Positions 15,223-18,029 of a DNA stretch of 18,029 bases are shown here, one piece after another (position 1 is the stretch's first letter; every line of letters starts with the position of its first letter). The position numbers and the translations under genes were made by a program. The stretch comes from Clostridia bacterium (GTDB lineage Bacteria; Bacillota_A; Clostridia; Oscillospirales; CAG-272): positions 1-18,029 of the forward strand of contig JAGBRZ010000209.1 of assembly GCA_017632155.1 (NCBI GenBank), in the 5' to 3' direction. The notes beneath the pieces are model-generated. The model had not been told where the DNA came from. It saw only the letters and a list, made by a program, of their open reading frames with translations, and did not search any database.

Positions 15223-15244
15223 AATTTTCGCCTTGGCGAAAATT
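15223..15244 (-). terminator. Hairpin F-type, likely terminator of the phosphodiesterase gene
   Basis: Stem AATTTTCGCC/GGCGAAAATT with a tight two-base loop, followed on the minus strand by further T residues. It lies 41 nt after the phosphodiesterase stop. Its core TTTTCG/CGAAAA is shared with hairpins F (3772-3795) and F' (13539-13560). Confidence 0.6.
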
Positions 15245-15284
15245 CACCTCACCTTTTCCCTTTTCCCTTTCACCTTTACCCTCT
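15245..15284 (-). repeat. Polypurine tract on the transcript strand
   Basis: 40 nt directly after the phosphodiesterase stop codon are almost entirely C/T on the plus strand (four A interruptions), built from CCCTTT/CCTTTTCC-type units. On the transcript strand this is an AAAGGG-rich purine run. Origin as a short-unit tandem repeat is likely; function unknown. Confidence 0.7.
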
Positions 15285-16034
15285 TTACGCTATCGGCGTA
15301 AAAACGCAATTCGACGGCTGATAATCAAGCCCCAGGTCGATCATCTCGCGGAGCTTTTCGCGTGTATCTGCGGCGCGGAGGCATACGCGGAGGTCGCGCT
15401 CGTGGATGTCGCCGATGATACCTTCGGGTAGATCGGCGGGGTCGGCGATCTTGAGCGAGAGTCCCGCGTAGCCGAGATCGCAGAGCGTGTCGAAATGCTT
15501 CTCTTTCGAGAAAATGTGATGTATAAATATCTCCGAGGAAAGGCGTCTTGCCTCGATCAAGTGATCGAGCTTGCCCGACGACGCAACCGCGTAATCAAGC
15601 ATTCCGCGGCGGCGGAGCATTTTTATTGCCGCCTCAACGCCCTCGGGGGTCTTGAACTCGATGAAGGGAACGCAACCATATCGCATACAGACGTCAAGGT
15701 ACTCCTCAAAAGTAGGCACGCGAAGCGCATCGGCGGGGAGCTTGTCCGCGCCGACGCCCTTGTTGATTCGAGCCTTGCTCACTTCCTCGAAAGTCATTTC
15801 CTCGATGATCCCGTCGTTGTCCGTCATTGTGGCAATGGTGCTGTCGTGCATACAGACCGCAACGCCGTCGCGCGTCAGGTGAATATCGGTCTCGATCGCC
15901 CAGACACCCATCTTCGCAACCACCTCAAAGGCGGGAAGCGAGTTCTGCGGCGCATAATTATTGCATCCTCTGTGCGCTATGATAAGCGGACGACGGTATG
16001 AATTTCTCTCGTGAAAAATGGGTCCTGTCTGCAT
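15285..16034 (-). CDS. ugpQ: Glycerophosphodiester phosphodiesterase
   Basis: Hydrolyses glycerophosphodiesters to glycerol-3-phosphate and an alcohol. GDPD motifs in 249 residues are HRG (H21, R22), ETDIHLTRDG (E48, D50), the second catalytic histidine in MHD (H63, D64), and FIEFKTP (about 118-124). The absence of a signal peptide indicates a cytoplasmic UgpQ-type enzyme rather than a secreted GlpQ. GGAG at 16043-16046 sets the ATG. It stands alone, ended by the hairpin at 15223-15244. A tandem 7-mer repeat lies just upstream of its ribosome binding site, which may interfere with or supply the promoter; no clear -35/-10 pair was found. Confidence 0.88.
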   Translation of the reverse strand: MQTGPIFHERNSYRRPLIIAHRGCNNYAPQNSLPAFEVVAKMGVWAIETDIHLTRDGVAVCMHDSTIATMTDNDGIIEEMTFEEVSKARINKGVGADKLPADALRVPTFEEYLDVCMRYGCVPFIEFKTPEGVEAAIKMLRRRGMLDYAVASSGKLDHLIEARRLSSEIFIHHIFSKEKHFDTLCDLGYAGLSLKIADPADLPEGIIGDIHERDLRVCLRAADTREKLREMIDLGLDYQPSNCVFTPIA

Positions 16035-16050
16035 TTCTTATACTCCAAAA

Positions 16051-16155
16051 TTATTCATTATTCATTATTCATTATTCATCATTCATTTGCCGAACGAAGA
16101 TGTTTTAATGAATAATGAAGCCGCTTCGCTGATGAATAATGAATAATTAATAATT
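16051..16155. repeat. Tandem TTATTCA repeats with inverted copies
   Basis: Five consecutive 7-mers (four TTATTCA and one TCATTCA) at 16051-16085. They are followed by inverted copies: 16131-16147 is the exact reverse complement of 16064-16080 (17 bp), with a further partial copy at 16107-16119 and a small GAAGC/GCTTC stem between. No ORF. Another imperfect hairpin (AATTTCC/GGAAATT, 16162-16186) follows. From 16190 to 16361 nothing is recognisable beyond AT-rich DNA. Confidence 0.75.
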
Positions 16156-16361
16156 GATGTGAATTTCCTTGCGTTGCGCGGAAATTTCCCCATCAGATCA
16201 ACAATCAAGTGCAAATATTTCCGTACCGGATTTTGATAAATATCCATTCGATAATATCTTTATATTATACACCAATTATATTATATCACATATTTACGGA
16301 TTTTTCCATACCTTCTGAATTTTTCTTTGAATTTTTTCGGATTTTTATTCGCTCAAACTCA

Positions 16362-16390
16362 TTGACTTCTCTCTTTTAGTGTGCTATAAT
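16362..16390 (+). promoter_or_regulatory. MATE transporter promoter
   Basis: -35 TTGACT (16362-16367), a 17-nt spacer, and -10 TATAAT (16385-16390). Start is expected near 16397, giving a leader of about 27 nt with GGAGG at 16414-16418. The leader is too short for a riboswitch. Confidence 0.87.
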
Positions 16391-16423
16391 TAGCATATCA
16401 TACTATGCCTATCGGAGGAAGAC

Positions 16424-17854
16424 ATGTCAACTTCAGCAGCCAAAACATTAAAGGCAAAGAAAGAGATCAACTTTACCTCGGGCCCCCTCTTTATGCCCAT
16501 CCTTCTCTTCACGCTACCCATCCTCGCGACGGGCATTTTGCAGTTCCTTTATAACACCGCCGACACCCTCATCGTTTCGAATTTTGCCGCTGACGGAGAA
16601 GCTGCGCTTGCCGCAGTTACCTCCACGGGCGCACTTTCGAACCTGATCACGGGACTCTTCATCGGTCTTTCCGTCGGTGCATCTGTCACGCTTTCGCACT
16701 CTTTGGGCGCGGGTCAGGATGACGAAGCAAGCGACGTTGTTCACACCGCCATTACAATTGCCGCGATCCTCGGCGTTATCGTTGGAGTCATCGGATTTAT
16801 CGCCTGCAAACCCCTGCTGATAATGATGGATTCCCCCATCGACGTGCTTGACCACGCCGCGCTTTATATGCGTATCATCTTCATCGGTATGCCCGCGCAG
16901 ATGGTTTATAACTACGGCGCCGCGCTCCTTCGCGCAAAGGGCGATACCAAGCGCCCCCTCTACTTCCTTATGGTAGCGGGCGCGGTTAACGTCATCTGCA
17001 ACCTGATTTTCGTTATCGTTTTCCACCTCGACGTTGCGGGCGTTGCGCTTGCGACTATCATCTCGCAGTACCTCTCCGCCGTCCTCGTCATCACCCGTCT
17101 GTGTCGCCTTGACGATGCGTGCAAGCTTGACCTGCGCCACCTTCACATCGCACCCTACCTTATGGTGAAGATCATCAAGGTTGGCATTCCCGCGGGAATT
17201 CAGGGTTGTCTTTTCTCCTTCTCAAACGTAATAATCCAGTCCTCGGTCAACTCCTTTGACAAGATCGGCGTTGCGGGCAACGGTGCCGCGGGCACGATCG
17301 ACGGACTTATCTACATCGCTCTCAACTCCTTCTACCACGCCGCGCTGACCTTCTCGGGTCAGAACCTCGGCGCACGGGAGATCCGGCGTGTAAAAAAGAT
17401 CTGCTATTACTGTCTGCTTTCGGTACTGATCATAGGCGTCCCGCTCTGTCTTGTCACCTACGCGTTCGGTGAGCCTCTGCTCAACATCTTCCTGCCCGCT
17501 GACGGCGCGGCAAACAAGCAGGCGATCATTGAATTCGGTATGGAGCGAATGTTCTACACCACTATTTTCTACTTCCTTTGCGGACTTATGGAGGTAATGT
17601 CGGGAATGCTTCGCGGACTCGGAGCATCAACGACCTCGATGGTCGTCAGCCTGATCGGTGCTTGCGCGATGCGAGTTGTTTGGGTCTACACCATCTTTGC
17701 GGAATTCAGAACTCCCGGCTCGCTTTACATCTCCTACCCGATCTCGTGGCTTGCAACCGCAATAGTGCTTTATATCTGCTACGCTGTCATTCTAAAGCGT
17801 ATCGAAAAGGGCTTTGCCAACATTGCTCCCCCCGCGCATCACAAGGGCGCGTAA
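16424..17854 (+). CDS. MATE family efflux transporter
   Basis: Cation-coupled multidrug or toxic-compound exporter in the cytoplasmic membrane. 476 residues, the usual MATE length, with about twelve hydrophobic segments in two halves. The N-terminal half carries LPILATGILQFLYNTADTLI, the GLFIGLSVGASVTLSHSLGA loop, and MPAQMVYNYGAALLRAKGD at the half-way region. The C-terminal half has the matching SGMLRGLGAS motif. GGAGG at 16414-16418 sets the ATG. No regulator gene is adjacent. The next gene, a lipoprotein, starts 24 nt downstream without a terminator, so the two are likely co-transcribed. The substrate cannot be inferred. Confidence 0.93.
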   Translation: MSTSAAKTLKAKKEINFTSGPLFMPILLFTLPILATGILQFLYNTADTLIVSNFAADGEAALAAVTSTGALSNLITGLFIGLSVGASVTLSHSLGAGQDDEASDVVHTAITIAAILGVIVGVIGFIACKPLLIMMDSPIDVLDHAALYMRIIFIGMPAQMVYNYGAALLRAKGDTKRPLYFLMVAGAVNVICNLIFVIVFHLDVAGVALATIISQYLSAVLVITRLCRLDDACKLDLRHLHIAPYLMVKIIKVGIPAGIQGCLFSFSNVIIQSSVNSFDKIGVAGNGAAGTIDGLIYIALNSFYHAALTFSGQNLGAREIRRVKKICYYCLLSVLIIGVPLCLVTYAFGEPLLNIFLPADGAANKQAIIEFGMERMFYTTIFYFLCGLMEVMSGMLRGLGASTTSMVVSLIGACAMRVVWVYTIFAEFRTPGSLYISYPISWLATAIVLYICYAVILKRIEKGFANIAPPAHHKGA

Positions 17855-17878
17855 AAAATATTACAAAGGAGAATCGCT

Positions 17879-18029
17879 ATGAAGACCAATAAGTATTTTC
17901 GACTGATCACAATCCTCTGCCTCTGCATCGCAATGATCCTACCCGTTCTCTCCTGCGCGGAGACCTCGGGCGGTGACACCACCACCGCATCCCCCGACCA
18001 AGGCGAAGCCGCACAGACTCAGGCTCCCA
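17879..18029 (+). CDS. Lipoprotein precursor, 5' end only
   Basis: Only the first 50 codons are in the window; the frame is open at the right edge. AAAGGAGA at 17865-17872 sets the ATG. The N-terminus has positive residues (MKTNKYFR), a hydrophobic core, and a lipobox PVLSC with the lipidated cysteine at residue 26. A Thr/Ser/Gly/Ala-rich linker follows, as in substrate-binding or other surface lipoproteins of Bacillota. It follows the MATE gene in the same direction. Product function cannot be told from this fragment. Confidence 0.82.
   Translation, partial: MKTNKYFRLITILCLCIAMILPVLSCAETSGGDTTTASPDQGEAAQTQAP

Noticed and set aside
16051..16085. CRISPR-like array
   Set aside because: The units are 7 bp, directly adjacent with no spacers, and no cas genes are near.
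16245..16300. Minus-strand promoter for the phosphodiesterase
   Set aside because: Several TATAAT-like strings occur, but none has a TTGACA-like box 16-18 nt upstream; the AT-rich composition explains them.
16391..16423. Riboswitch in front of the MATE gene
   Set aside because: The leader after the predicted start is only about 27 nt and holds just the ribosome binding site.

Overview
The window looks like a chromosomal segment of a low- to mid-GC Bacillota, most likely an uncultured gut-type Clostridia. The evidence is the strong AGGAGG-type ribosome binding sites, the TTGACA-17-TATAAT promoters, a long (type II) GalT, an RNase Y, a YhaO/YhaN-like nuclease pair and a Clostridia-style rRNA leader. 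This assignment is an inference from gene families; no species can be named. No transposase, phage gene, CRISPR array or complete RNA gene is visible.

Layout. (1) 1-141: a perfect-consensus rRNA-type promoter with phased A-tracts, firing leftward off the window edge. (2) 236-2809: a rightward sugar operon, a PfkB-family (ribokinase-like) kinase followed by type II galactose-1-phosphate uridylyltransferase. (3) 2846-3886: a 162-bp element with 37-bp perfect inverted ends, a small membrane protein, and a string of palindromes. (4) 3887-7336: an SbcD/YhaO-like phosphoesterase and an SbcC/YhaN-like ATPase. They are followed by a 215-bp inverted-repeat element and a strong terminator. (5) 7708-9258 (minus): RNase Y with its own promoter. 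(6) 9431-13480 (minus): a five-gene tightly packed operon in the order DJ-1/PfpI, CPBP protease-like, MltG, HD-domain protein, membrane protein, closed by a terminator. (7) 13539-15164 (minus): a second palindrome array, a paralogue of the small membrane protein of region 3, and a four-TM membrane protein. (8) 15285-16034 (minus): a glycerophosphodiester phosphodiesterase. (9) 16362-end (plus): a MATE transporter followed by the start of a lipoprotein gene.

The most unusual content is intergenic. Two palindrome arrays lie about 10 kb apart in opposite absolute orientation. Each follows one of two paralogous membrane-protein genes on the same transcript strand. Both contain two adjacent hairpins whose sequences differ but whose stems are kept by compensatory changes, with conserved linkers. 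Both then contain a hairpin with a fixed TCC loop and an identical 39-bp sequence. Other intergenic gaps hold unrelated repeat types, several starting right at a stop codon. No protein-coding system in the window appears new, so the structured repeat family is the best candidate for something undescribed.
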